A DNA stretch of 14,082 nt from JBFJVZ01 sp041623895 (GTDB lineage Bacteria; Planctomycetota; Planctomycetia; Pirellulales; Pirellulaceae), in the NCBI GenBank assembly GCA_041623895.1, contig JBFJVZ010000183.1, forward strand, positions 1 to 14,082, in the 5' to 3' direction. The notes beneath the pieces are model-generated. The model saw nothing but the letters and a program-made list of their open reading frames with translations. It was not told the DNA's origin and searched no databases. A program made the translations under genes and the position numbers. This document shows positions 1 through 6,612 of this stretch, piece by piece. Every line of letters starts with the position of its first letter. Positions within the stretch are counted from its first letter, which is position 1.

Positions 1-20
1 GAGCGAACGACGACTTTCAT
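1..20 (-). CDS. Possible start of a gene running off the left edge
   Basis: An ATG on the minus strand at 18-20 opens a frame reading MKVVVRS to the window edge. It lies 65 bp downstream of the trkA stop on the same strand, so it could be the next gene of the cluster. A Trk membrane subunit (TrkH type) would be the natural partner, but seven codons cannot identify a family. No convincing ribosome binding site is visible before it. This is a guess from position only. Confidence 0.22.
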
Positions 21-44
21 GAATTCACAGCCAGCACACGAAGG

Positions 45-84
45 CGGGGGCGAACCCCGAGCAGTTCGGGCGAATCCCGGGCAG
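45..84. repeat. Two tandem 20-bp hairpin units downstream of trkA
   Basis: Two adjacent 20-bp units (45-64 and 65-84) match at 15 of 20 positions. Each folds into a small hairpin: CGGGG/CCCCG around GCGAA in the first, CGGG/CCCG around CGAAT in the second. They sit directly after the trkA stop codon. No T-run follows on the minus strand, so they are not classical intrinsic terminators, though they could protect a 3' end. Confidence 0.6.
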
Positions 85-85
85 A

Positions 86-1429
86 TCACGAGTTAAACAG
101 TGCCAGGCACTCGCGGACGTGTTGTTGATCGATCAGAGCAACAACCACATCGCCGTGCTGCAGTTGATCGTCGGCCGTGGGAACGCGGACAAATCCGTCT
201 CGCTGAATCGCCGCGATCAAACAACGGCCGGCTAGGGGCAATTCGGCCAGCGTGGCTCCGGTGACGCGGGTGTCTTTGACAACCTCGAGTTCGTAAAGTC
301 CGATCGTGCCGTTGGGGATGCGGCTTTGGCTGATCACAGCTCCTTCGTTCAAGAAGCCCAGGATCTGTCGGGCTACCACGTCACGTTTACTGACAGCCTT
401 ATCGATCCCCAGTTTTCCCACGACGTTCGCGTAATCGGGGCGGCCGACAACGGCCATCACGCGTGATGCCCCCAATTCGCGGGCTTCGACACCTGCCATG
501 ATGTTGTTTTCGTCGCTGCCGGTGCAGGCGATGAAGTAGTCAACCGTTCCTCCTCCTTCGTCTTCCAGCACGCTGCGGCGATTTGCGTTTGCGTTGACGA
601 CGGTGACGTTGGGCAGTCGCTTTGCCATCAATTCACATCGCGCCTGATCTCGATCCAGCAAGACGATGCGGTAGTCCTCCGAATTCAGCACGCGGGCAAC
701 GTGATAACCGGTCTCTCCACCGCCCGCGATCATCACGCGTCTTGACATCGCTTTGGCACCGGATTGAAAAAACGTGGCGCGCGCCTTGGCCACCGCTTCG
801 GGCATGCCCACCAGGCTGACCCGGTCTCCTGCGTGCAGTTCATCTTCGCCGCTGGCAATCCACATCCGGCCTTCGCGCGAGATCGATCCGATGCGGACAT
901 TCCTGGGGACTTTCAAATCCCGCAGCCGTTTACCGGTCGCCTGGGCTTTACTGTCAACATCCAGTTCATACGCTTCCAACTGCCCGCGGGCAAAGTGCTC
1001 TAACGGAATGGAATCCGGATCACGGATGGCCCGCGCCAGTTCCAGCGCTGAAAGCAATTCCAGACTCAAAAGTGAATCGATGTTGAAATGTCTTTCGTAA
1101 TCGAAAGTACTCAAGTCGCCAAAGGCCGGCGCGTAAACCCTGGCGATGGCGCGACGAGCACCCAGTCCCTTGGCCATGCTGGCGGCAACGATATTGACTT
1201 CGTCGTCGCCGGTAACTGCCAGACAAACGTCGGCGCTGAGCACGTCGGCTTGAAATAAGACCGTGCTTTGCGAAGCACTGCCAACAATCGCGCGGACGTC
1301 CAACTCACTGTTGATTCGTCTGACGTTTTCCGGATTGTTGTCCACGACCGTGACGCTGTGGCCTTTGCGGCACAGGATGTCTGCCACCCAGCGACCAACC
1401 GTTCCCGCTCCTAAGGTCAGAACGCGCAT
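86..1429 (-). CDS. trkA: Trk system potassium uptake regulator TrkA
   Basis: Cytoplasmic, nucleotide-binding peripheral subunit of a Trk/Ktr-type potassium transporter; TrkA proteins bind NAD(H)/nucleotides and gate the TrkH/TrkG channel. The 447-residue product is close to the length of E. coli TrkA and has its double layout. The first Rossmann RCK_N domain starts at residue 3, with G7-x-G9-x-x-G12 and an acidic residue (D30) ending strand 2. A first RCK_C domain covers about 145-228. A second RCK_N begins near 231, with G236-x-G238-x-x-G241 and D259. A second RCK_C covers about 365-447. The ATG at 1427-1429 is placed exactly before the first strand; only a weak purine stretch precedes it. 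Two small membrane-protein genes lie upstream on the same strand. The family call is secure; the channel partner is not seen in the window. Confidence 0.95.
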   Translation of the reverse strand: MRVLTLGAGTVGRWVADILCRKGHSVTVVDNNPENVRRINSELDVRAIVGSASQSTVLFQADVLSADVCLAVTGDDEVNIVAASMAKGLGARRAIARVYAPAFGDLSTFDYERHFNIDSLLSLELLSALELARAIRDPDSIPLEHFARGQLEAYELDVDSKAQATGKRLRDLKVPRNVRIGSISREGRMWIASGEDELHAGDRVSLVGMPEAVAKARATFFQSGAKAMSRRVMIAGGGETGYHVARVLNSEDYRIVLLDRDQARCELMAKRLPNVTVVNANANRRSVLEDEGGGTVDYFIACTGSDENNIMAGVEARELGASRVMAVVGRPDYANVVGKLGIDKAVSKRDVVARQILGFLNEGAVISQSRIPNGTIGLYELEVVKDTRVTGATLAELPLAGRCLIAAIQRDGFVRVPTADDQLQHGDVVVALIDQQHVRECLALFNS

Positions 1430-1447
1430 ACCGAATCTTTAAAGTAA

Positions 1448-1491
1448 ACCGGGTGTTGTCCCGGTGATCTGAAAGGCCGGGACAAGTCCCG
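1448..1491. repeat. Pair of palindromes upstream of trkA
   Basis: Two hairpins lie in the 89-bp gap between the small membrane-protein gene and trkA: ACCGGG/CCCGGT around a 6-nt loop at 1448-1465, and CGGGAC-AA-GTCCCG at 1478-1491. The second has the same core as the GGCCAGGAC palindromes at 6613 and 13198, with an A-T pair replaced by G-C on both sides. They may affect the trkA leader or mRNA processing. Confidence 0.6.
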
Positions 1492-1518
1492 ACTCAAGTC
1501 TGTTATGCCCGCGATAGC

Positions 1519-1710
1519 TTAAATCAGCCATTCGACGACGACGAGGATGGCAAAGATGATTCCCATGAATCCGGTGATCCACCTGGCCGTATGAGCAGAG
1601 TGTTTCAGGATCAGTGAAGTGTCTTCGTGGCGAGTGGCCCCGAATACCAACGAGATCGTGATGATCAAAGGTACGTAGTAAAGCAAGTAAGTGGGCGATA
1701 TCGATAACAT
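1519..1710 (-). CDS. Small two-helix membrane protein
   Basis: A 63-residue hydrophobic protein of unknown function. I chose the ATG at 1708-1710 because AAGAGAG lies about 5 nt upstream of it; the more upstream ATG at 1746 would add 12 polar residues and has no better site. Two membrane segments are evident: one near the N-terminus (YLLYYVPLIITISLVFGA) and one at the C-terminus (ITGFMGIIFAILVVVEWLI), joined by a short polar loop with ATRHED and two His residues. It lies 89 bp upstream of trkA on the same strand and downstream of a larger membrane-protein gene, so it is plausibly co-transcribed. An accessory role to potassium transport is inferred from position alone. I do not recognise a named family. 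Confidence 0.75.
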   Translation of the reverse strand: MLSISPTYLLYYVPLIITISLVFGATRHEDTSLILKHSAHTARWITGFMGIIFAILVVVEWLI

Positions 1711-1794
1711 AAAACTCTCTTCATTCAGCCATTTTGGGCCGCTCATTTTGGACCGCTGACCGTGCTGCGGGAACCGGCTTGCGCCCGCCCGCTT

Positions 1795-1840
1795 TTGATC
1801 AGGTGGCCCCCGCTATTGATCAGGTGGCCCGTCAGGTGGC
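1795..1840. repeat. 21-bp tandem repeat spanning a stop codon
   Basis: TTGATCAGGTGGCCC occurs at 1795-1809 and again at 1816-1830, a period of 21 bp; a shorter TCAGGTGGC copy follows at 1832-1840. On the minus strand it encodes repeated PPDQ/PPDG at the C-terminus of the upstream membrane protein and continues beyond its TAG stop (1813-1815). The period is a multiple of three, so the frame is kept. Confidence 0.75.
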
Positions 1841-2433
1841 TCAGAGTCTTTGTCGCCCCCGCCTTTGTCAGCATCTTCCGGGTCTTTGCGTTTCCCACTG
1901 ATCGGCACCGCCAGAGGCCCCGCATAGGCATCGTAGATAACCAAAATATTCAGTAAGCCCGCTATCATCGTGTACCACGTGCCCATTTCGTAGCCGGCCC
2001 CATGGATGGCAAACCAAGCCGACACCTCATCGGTGCGATCCTCAATCACTGGCCGATGCGGCGGCGCCATGAATCCGCCCCACAGCGGTTGGTAGCCCGG
2101 ACTGGTCGCACCGCGTTGATCGGTAAATTTTTGCATGCGGTTGCTTTGCACCAAGGCGGGAAGTGCAGCGGCCCCAACACCTGCCTGCAACAAGTAATGC
2201 CAGCGTTTGTCCCCGGGTTGCCATGACGCGTACACGACGTGGCCGCCACCGAGCGCGAACCCGAGCATCCAGGTCGACAAGATGCAAACCATGAACAAAC
2301 TGCCCTTGGCGTAGCGGCGTTGATAAAGGTGTCCCGCACCGGGCAATAGCCAGGCCAAAAACGCCGCAAGAGGTCGATGACGCAGATCGACACGGATCTC
2401 GTCGACTTCGATTACGTTGGGATCATGCGGCAT
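1813..2433 (-). CDS. Multi-pass membrane protein, DUF6677-like
   Basis: Predicted inner-membrane protein of 206 residues with unknown function. It resembles, from memory, the planctomycete DUF6677 family: a conserved N-terminal segment with AAFLAWLLPGAGHLYQRRYAKG, then hydrophobic stretches at about residues 45-63, 79-96 and 152-170. The PGAGHLYQ motif recalls TM2-like small membrane domains (P-G-x-G-x-F/L-Y). The C-terminal tail is polar and charged with a PPDG/PPDQ repeat. The start is uncertain: I used the ATG at 2431-2433, while an in-frame TTG at 2455-2457 would add eight residues; neither has a clear ribosome binding site. It leads a same-strand group with the small membrane protein and trkA, which suggests but does not prove a link to potassium transport or envelope function. 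Confidence 0.8.
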   Translation of the reverse strand: MPHDPNVIEVDEIRVDLRHRPLAAFLAWLLPGAGHLYQRRYAKGSLFMVCILSTWMLGFALGGGHVVYASWQPGDKRWHYLLQAGVGAAALPALVQSNRMQKFTDQRGATSPGYQPLWGGFMAPPHRPVIEDRTDEVSAWFAIHGAGYEMGTWYTMIAGLLNILVIYDAYAGPLAVPISGKRKDPEDADKGGGDKDSEPPDGPPDQ

Positions 2434-2457
2434 GAGCTGGTCGTTGGTTGTAAGCAA

Positions 2458-2870
2458 TCAATTCGGTTTGCCAGTATTCTGAAGAAAACTTCCCCACGCC
2501 GCTATAGATGAAGCCGGATCCGAGATCGTGTAAGCCGGGAGCGTCGCCCCTTCGATGGTGAAAACATCGTGGTCTGGGGTGTTGGTCTGGAGTGTTGCTG
2601 GCCAATAACGAGCATGCGTTGGCTGCCTCGATAACAACATGAGTTTCATGGGAGGCCGAGACTCCCGCCGAGCCAAAGCGTCGGAAAACGGGTTGCGGCT
2701 CCGCTCCCAGCGTTGCCCTCGACGGTTGGCTTGTCTCCTTGTCCCCCCCACACGTGATCGAAAAACGCTCAGCCACTTGTGGCCCGGTTCAGCCGCCAAG
2801 CTGTCGCCAAAAAAACAAATTTCGGAGGGATCCGGGCAGAAACCTTTCGCATGCCCCCGATCAGTCCCAC
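2458..2870. other. Intergenic region with degenerate dispersed repeats
   Basis: About 410 bp between the divergent membrane-protein and lipoprotein genes. Open frames on both strands exist but show no domain, start signal or sensible composition. A GGGAG/CTCCC hairpin with a 7-nt loop lies at 2650-2666, within a stretch that resembles the GGGAGGGCGAAGCTC repeats at the right edge in degraded form. Promoters for both flanking genes should lie here or at its ends. Confidence 0.5.
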
Positions 2871-2898
2871 TTGACGCGATTTGGCGAGATCTTCTAAA
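2871..2898 (+). promoter_or_regulatory. Possible sigma-70-type promoter of the lipoprotein gene
   Basis: TTGACG at 2871-2876 and TCTAAA at 2893-2898 are separated by 16 bp and match five of six and four of six consensus bases. Transcription from here would start just before the GTG/ATG candidates at 2947/2959, giving a short leader. This also argues against an upstream translation start at 2881. Confidence 0.35.
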
Positions 2899-2958
2899 GC
2901 CAATGATCGAGCAGCCGACTGCTCACTGTCGATTCCTAAATTCTGCGTGGCGATTGAT

Positions 2959-3534
2959 ATGGTCAGAACCGGTTTTGTCCTCGTTTTGGTGACTTTTGCG
3001 TTTTGTTCTGGTTGCGGTAAGAGCGAGCCGGTTGCTGACAACGTCCCACCAGTAACCAAGCCATCGCTGCACGAGATTTCGCCAGCGGAGATCGTGAGTC
3101 AGTTTTTGGATCGCGTGCGCCGCGGTGGCGAAGATTCCGGCGCCGGGGATTTGCTGACCCAAAAGGCCCAGTCTGAACTGGCCCGCATCGGTCGTACTGT
3201 TCAACCCATCGGCTCTCCTGATGCCAGTTTCAAGGTGACCCGCAGCGAGCAAGTTCCTGGTGAAGAGCGAGCCAGATTGGTCCAAAGCATCTGGTCGGAA
3301 CCCAATGGCGACGGCACGCAAAGCAGCTATGAGGTCGTCTGGGCGATGCAACGCGAGCAGGTGGGATGGCGGATTTCGGGCTTGGCGATGCAATTGGAGC
3401 AAGGCCAGGAGCCGATGATCATCAACTTTGAAGACGGCGAATTGATGGCAAGGCTTTTAGCTGAGCAACCAACTGGTGAATCCCAGGACAATCCGTCGCA
3501 GGCATCGACACCGCCGGGCCACTCTTTACGCTAA
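2959..3534 (+). CDS. Small lipoprotein with an NTF2-like-looking domain
   Basis: A 191-residue predicted lipoprotein. The N-terminus from the ATG at 2959 is a short signal peptide (MVRTGFVLVLVTFAF) ending in a lipobox C-S-G-C with the lipidated cysteine at residue 19; the next residues G-K give no clear retention signal. An in-frame GTG at 2947 is an alternative start; earlier starts would place polar residues before the signal peptide. The mature part begins with a linker rich in P and V, then a helix (AEIVSQFLDRVRRGG) and strands including YEVVWAMQREQVGWRISGLAM. A helix followed by a strand ending in W-R-I-S-G is typical of NTF2-like/DUF4878-type accessory domains; this is a fold impression only. 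It appears monocistronic and its role is unknown. Confidence 0.8.
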   Translation: MVRTGFVLVLVTFAFCSGCGKSEPVADNVPPVTKPSLHEISPAEIVSQFLDRVRRGGEDSGAGDLLTQKAQSELARIGRTVQPIGSPDASFKVTRSEQVPGEERARLVQSIWSEPNGDGTQSSYEVVWAMQREQVGWRISGLAMQLEQGQEPMIINFEDGELMARLLAEQPTGESQDNPSQASTPPGHSLR

Positions 3535-3941
3535 CACAGCGTTAATCCTCATCAGAGGGGATTGCGCATCTGTAGCACCTTAGCGTTCTTATTGCGGCTT
3601 TCTCAGCGGCAAAATAAGCATCGTTATCGCCCAGGGTGTTCGTTTGAACACCTAGAGCGAGATCCGGATGAAGGTGGCCGGTAAACCGTTGAGATCGGAA
3701 AATCATGGAAAAAATAGTGGTTACCTCCGATTGACAGCTGTTCGCCCAAGGTTACTGTATCGTCGAAATTGCGTGAGCCGCAAAGACTTCGTAACTTTCC
3801 TATCTTGTGTCTTTGCTGCTTGCGGCAGCTTCGCGGACGTCTGCGAGGCTCAAACCGAAGTTGATCGAGTTTGTTGTTGGCAGTGTTCGCCAACACTCGG
3901 TGGCGCGGTTAGAGGGCTTTGGATGAGTCCTAGAAACCTGA
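3535..3941. other. Intergenic region with scattered hairpins
   Basis: About 400 bp without a supported gene. It holds an imperfect hairpin with CTTATT/AATAAG arms (3588-3618), a clear hairpin GGTGTTC-GTTT-GAACACC (3635-3652 area), and an overlapping palindrome pair near 3875-3895 in which GTTGGC can pair with GCCAAC, or AGTGTT with AACACT. None is followed by a T-run. The plus-strand frame through 3774-3991 was considered and rejected as a gene. Confidence 0.45.
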
Positions 3942-3962
3942 TGTGCGAAATCGGATCGCACA
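3942..3962 (+). promoter_or_regulatory. Leader hairpin just upstream of the Cys-rich gene
   Basis: TGTGCGA (3942-3948) and TCGCACA (3956-3962) form a perfect 7-bp stem around a 7-nt loop, 25 nt before the start codon and 14 nt before the ribosome binding site. It could stabilise the transcript or be a protein-binding palindrome. No direct evidence favours either. Confidence 0.4.
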
Positions 3963-3987
3963 CACTCCGAAATCTTGGGAGAATTCG

Positions 3988-4671
3988 ATGAATCGGACTG
4001 TGGTGGGCGGCATCGCCGCATTCGCACTAGTGATTGGTGCGAGCCTAATGTTGACTGAAACGACTGCACATGCAGGAAGCTGTGGCGGTGGTGGATTGCT
4101 TGCAAAGTTGCACGCAAACAAGGCCTGCGGCGGCGGCGGCGGCGGACTGCTGGCGAAGCTGAAGGCAAAGCGCGCTGCGAAATGCAGTGAGCCGGAACCC
4201 GCTCCCTGTTGTGAGCCCGCTCCTGCACCCAGCTGTGGTGGCAAGCGAGTTGGCTTGCTGGCAAAGCTGAAGGCGCGTCGAGCCGCCAAGAAGTGTGATG
4301 CACCGGATCCATGCTGCCCGGCTCCCGCACCTTGTTGCGAGCCAGCTCCCGCTCCTTGTTGCGAGCCAGCTCCCGCACCTTGCTGTGCTCCGGCGCCGGC
4401 ACCTTGCTGTGCTCCAGCTCCCGCACCTTGCTGTGCTCCAGCTCCCGCACCTTGTTGTGCTGGAGCTCCGGTTGCAGGCGCAGCTTGCTGTGGTGATGCA
4501 GCGGTTGCCCACGGTAGCGAAGGCTTCGACCTTGCTCCGGGCGAAACCTTGGTTCCTGGCAGCGTGAAAACGGTCGAAGGCTCGGCGAGCAGCAGCGATG
4601 GAGAGATCCCCGCACCTAAAGCTGACGCGGGCGATGCACCTCCGGCTCCAACACCCGATCCCGGCGTCTAA
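3988..4671 (+). CDS. Secreted Cys/Pro/Ala-rich repeat protein, candidate envelope component
   Basis: A 227-residue exported protein of unknown function. The ATG at 3988 has GGGAG at 3977-3981 with 6-nt spacing, better than the upstream in-frame ATG at 3943. A signal peptide covers residues 1-29, with probable cleavage after A-H-A. The mature protein has three parts. Residues 30-103 carry three copies of GLLAKL (36-41, 53-58, 89-94), each followed by Lys/Arg/Ala, like short cationic amphipathic helices between Gly runs. Residues 109-158 are a tandem 8-residue repeat, C-C-(E/A)-P-A-P-A-P. An acidic Pro/Ala-rich tail ends the protein. There are 23 cysteines, mostly in pairs, which suggests disulfide cross-linking or metal binding. 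Planctomycete walls have been reported as rich in proline and cystine, so a structural wall role is a reasonable inference. A strong terminator follows, so the gene stands alone. Confidence 0.88.
   Translation: MNRTVVGGIAAFALVIGASLMLTETTAHAGSCGGGGLLAKLHANKACGGGGGGLLAKLKAKRAAKCSEPEPAPCCEPAPAPSCGGKRVGLLAKLKARRAAKKCDAPDPCCPAPAPCCEPAPAPCCEPAPAPCCAPAPAPCCAPAPAPCCAPAPAPCCAGAPVAGAACCGDAAVAHGSEGFDLAPGETLVPGSVKTVEGSASSSDGEIPAPKADAGDAPPAPTPDPGV
4330..4473 (+). repeat. 24-bp tandem coding repeat
   Basis: Six consecutive 24-bp units begin at 4330, 4354, 4378, 4402, 4426 and 4450; the last is degenerate. Each encodes P-C-C-(E/A)-P-A-P-A. Units 4 and 5 are identical at the DNA level, while units 1-3 differ mainly at third positions and at the E/A codon, so recent duplication and older drift are both visible. 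Copy number could vary between strains. Confidence 0.9.
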
Positions 4672-4711
4672 TCGCCTGATCGCGATACCATTCGTAAAAA
4701 AATGATTCTTG

Positions 4712-4745
4712 CCCCATCGATGACAACTCGGTGGGGTTTTTTTTT
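4712..4745 (+). terminator. Intrinsic terminator of the Cys-rich gene
   Basis: CCCCATCGA and TCGGTGGGG pair over nine positions (one G-T) around a 7-nt loop, followed directly by nine T residues. It ends 4 bp before the stop codon of the convergent gene. On the minus strand a T-rich stretch appears about 10 nt beyond the stem, so it may also act weakly in the other direction. Confidence 0.92.
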
Positions 4746-4749
4746 GATA

Positions 4750-5907
4750 CTAGCTGATGCTCTCTGCCAGCGTCTCGGCGACATCGGGGCGTAAGCGGCT
4801 GACGTCATTGGCGTCGTCGGCGTCGTCAGGCTTGACGAACAGATGTTGGCTTTGATCGGCTTGCCGAACCAAAAACCAGCGGGACGTTGTCACGGCGGCT
4901 TCCTTGTCGCCCCGTGTTACCAGTTGCGGATCATACTCTGTATCCTGCCGGATCCAGGCTTCTGGGCTGCAGCCCAGCAACTTTCCGTCAGCCAATTGCG
5001 TGATCAGCTCGGGCACGATGTCGGAACTGGTCATCCGCGGCCATCGCAAGGGGCCTGCCATGTTGACGATCAACGGCACTCGCGCGTGACAGCTCCGCAG
5101 CGGACCAGCGCGATGCCCGATCCAACCGTTTTGGCCAAAGCTGAAACCACTGGTTCCCGCCACGATCACAAGCGTGTCACGGTCAGCGATCGACTGCAAC
5201 AACACCGCGATCAATTCGTCGATCAGTTGTATCTGGCAGCCATAGGTCGCCATCCACGACGTCACCAAGTCGGGATGCGTGTCTTTCGTGAGCTTGATGT
5301 TAGGTGGCGTGGTTTGTGAAAAAACGTTAGGGATGGTTTCGATGTCCCCGGTTTCCATTTGCTCGTCATCGAAGTCGCCGTGATCATAAAAACCGGCGTC
5401 GAAACGATCTCGCGGAGCATCCCAGCAGGTAGTTAAAAATCGGCTATGCAACCATAACAAACTCCATGGATCTGATTGCAGACCACGATCGATCGCGGCG
5501 GCGACAAGCTGCCCAAAAGCGGTCTGTTCGATCTGATCGGTAACGTGATCGGCGGGCTCGTCCCCTGCATCAATCAAGGAAGTCTGATCAAACAAGTCAT
5601 CCGCGCCGAGCTGAATCAATTGGTGATCGTCGCAAATCAAATCCACGCGTCCCACATCACGATACGGCCGCAAGCTGTGGAGGCTGTCGGCAGACAACCA
5701 ACGGGTCATCACCTGCCTGGGATCGTTGCTGGGTGTGATGCAGCGATCCCAGACGCAGCCGACACTTGCCAGCGAATCGATCATGGGAGTCGCATTCCAC
5801 GACGATCCATAACAACCCAGCGCAGCGGTCGCCAATCCATCCAGGGTGATGACAATCAATTTAGGTGCGTTCACGGCGTCGGTCGGATAGCGGAGTGTGG
5901 GAAACAA
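4750..5907 (-). CDS. Sulfatase/alkaline-phosphatase-fold protein, probably inactive
   Basis: A 385-residue protein with the landmarks of the sulfatase fold but not its catalysts. The N-terminal strand LIVITLDGLATAALGCYG and the following ATPMIDSLASVG align with the usual start of sulfatases (metal-binding D at residue 23). Where active sulfatases have C/S-x-P-x-R, which is converted to formylglycine, this protein reads S60-N-D-P-R64 with no cysteine or usable serine in place. The later metal site, normally S-D-H-G, reads GTSGFSFG (251-258). A-R-V-P-L-I-V (275-281) and the D-I-V-P-E-L helix follow as in the family. No signal peptide is visible, unlike most planctomycete sulfatases. The start is a TTG at 5905-5907; a GTG at 5874 is an alternative. 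It converges on the Cys-rich gene. A binding or regulatory role is possible; so is slow decay. Confidence 0.8.
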   Translation of the reverse strand: MFPTLRYPTDAVNAPKLIVITLDGLATAALGCYGSSWNATPMIDSLASVGCVWDRCITPSNDPRQVMTRWLSADSLHSLRPYRDVGRVDLICDDHQLIQLGADDLFDQTSLIDAGDEPADHVTDQIEQTAFGQLVAAAIDRGLQSDPWSLLWLHSRFLTTCWDAPRDRFDAGFYDHGDFDDEQMETGDIETIPNVFSQTTPPNIKLTKDTHPDLVTSWMATYGCQIQLIDELIAVLLQSIADRDTLVIVAGTSGFSFGQNGWIGHRAGPLRSCHARVPLIVNMAGPLRWPRMTSSDIVPELITQLADGKLLGCSPEAWIRQDTEYDPQLVTRGDKEAAVTTSRWFLVRQADQSQHLFVKPDDADDANDVSRLRPDVAETLAESIS

Positions 5908-6061
5908 CGAGTCAACTTACACTCTTTCCCAGGGCTTAAGGTCGCGCGGTTTTGGAGTTTTCGATAATGCAGCGGTTTACGTGAATCACTCTCCCTTTCG
6001 GGAGATTCGGGCATTGGTGTCTACACAAGTCCAAAAGCTCCAATCCGCAGGAAGCAATGAA

Positions 6062-6109
6062 GAGAACCTGGGGCTGCGATTGACTCGCTGAAGCTCGCCA
6101 ATCTGACCC
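6062..6109. repeat. 48-bp dispersed repeat module A, copy 1
   Basis: Identical over 48 bp to 12971-13018. Here CCTGGGG near its left end pairs with CCCCAGG at and just past its right end, and inside it GATTG faces CAATC, so it can fold back on itself. It contains no open frame. The same orientation as copy 2 relative to module B is kept. Confidence 0.85.
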
Positions 6110-6191
6110 CAGGCTTCGTTGTTAAACCGCTTCGCGGTAACAAAATCCATATCACCGACTTTACAAGCTATCCCAAGTCCGAAGGACTTTC

Positions 6192-6229
6192 ACAACAAAG
6201 CCCAGGGTCGCGCAGCGCACACCCTGGGT
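6192..6229. repeat. Palindromic repeat module B, copy 1
   Basis: The first 29 bp are identical to 13092-13120; a 2-bp insertion (AC) then separates it from the second copy, after which both read CCTGGGT. CCCAGGGT and ACCCTGGG form an 8-bp stem around a CGCGCAGCGCAC-like loop. It lies 82 bp after module A. Confidence 0.8.
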
Positions 6230-6309
6230 GTCGAAGGGAAATTGCGCCGTGGACCCTGAATGGGTCCGACAAAACCGGATTGTGAAACCCCTTCAGGGTT
6301 TATGTTTGA

Positions 6310-6334
6310 ATCTGAAATCGTGACCTAGGGTGCG
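6310..6334. repeat. Inverted partial copy of the module B border
   Basis: This 25-bp stretch matches the reverse complement of 13116-13140 at 23 of 25 positions, covering the right half of module B and its flank. It lies 80 bp from the complete copy in this block, in opposite orientation. Confidence 0.65.
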
Positions 6335-6560
6335 GAAACGGAGAACGATTCCAGGATGTCCGAGCTTGACGCTTTCTACAGCGCCATGGGTCACACCTTG
6401 GCAAGCGATCCCCATCCGTTGGACGAGTTGCTACCGATCTGGCGTTAAGAATAATCGCGCACACGTAGCTGGATTCGCCAGACTTCAGGTTCTCCAAGAC
6501 GCGGACCGAAGTTTGGCGACTCCGGCTACCTCTTTTGAAACAAAGCCTGCACCAAGCGCC

Positions 6561-6611
6561 AGCGAGTGAATTCCGGACGGTCGGGATGTGGCAACGCAGG
6601 ATTCACTCGCT
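6561..6611. repeat. Inverted repeat with AGCGAGTGAAT arms
   Basis: AGCGAGTGAAT (6561-6571) and ATTCACTCGCT (6601-6611) are perfect 11-bp inverted arms separated by 29 bp. The structure ends 2 bp before the next palindrome. It resembles a dispersed intergenic element I associate with Rhodopirellula-type genomes. Confidence 0.7.
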
Positions 6612-6612
6612 T

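Noticed and set aside
2458..2799. Minus-strand frame of 113 codons upstream of the DUF6677-like gene
   Set aside because: Composition and start are unconvincing, and it crosses degenerate repeat DNA.
3774..3991. Plus-strand frame with a GTG start and a hydrophobic stretch resembling a signal peptide
   Set aside because: No ribosome binding site, no domain, and it runs into the start of the Cys-rich gene; the region reads better as a hairpin-rich leader.
4330..4473. Possible CRISPR-like array
   Set aside because: The repeats are contiguous, in frame and without spacers; they encode the protein repeat.
3800..4615. Long minus-strand frame opposite the Cys-rich gene
   Set aside because: It is the antisense of a repetitive coding sequence and has low-complexity Ser/Arg/His-rich composition; the plus gene has a signal peptide, ribosome binding site and terminator.
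5897..6497. Short open frames in the repeat block
   Set aside because: No start signals, no recognisable domain, and they cross palindromic repeats.
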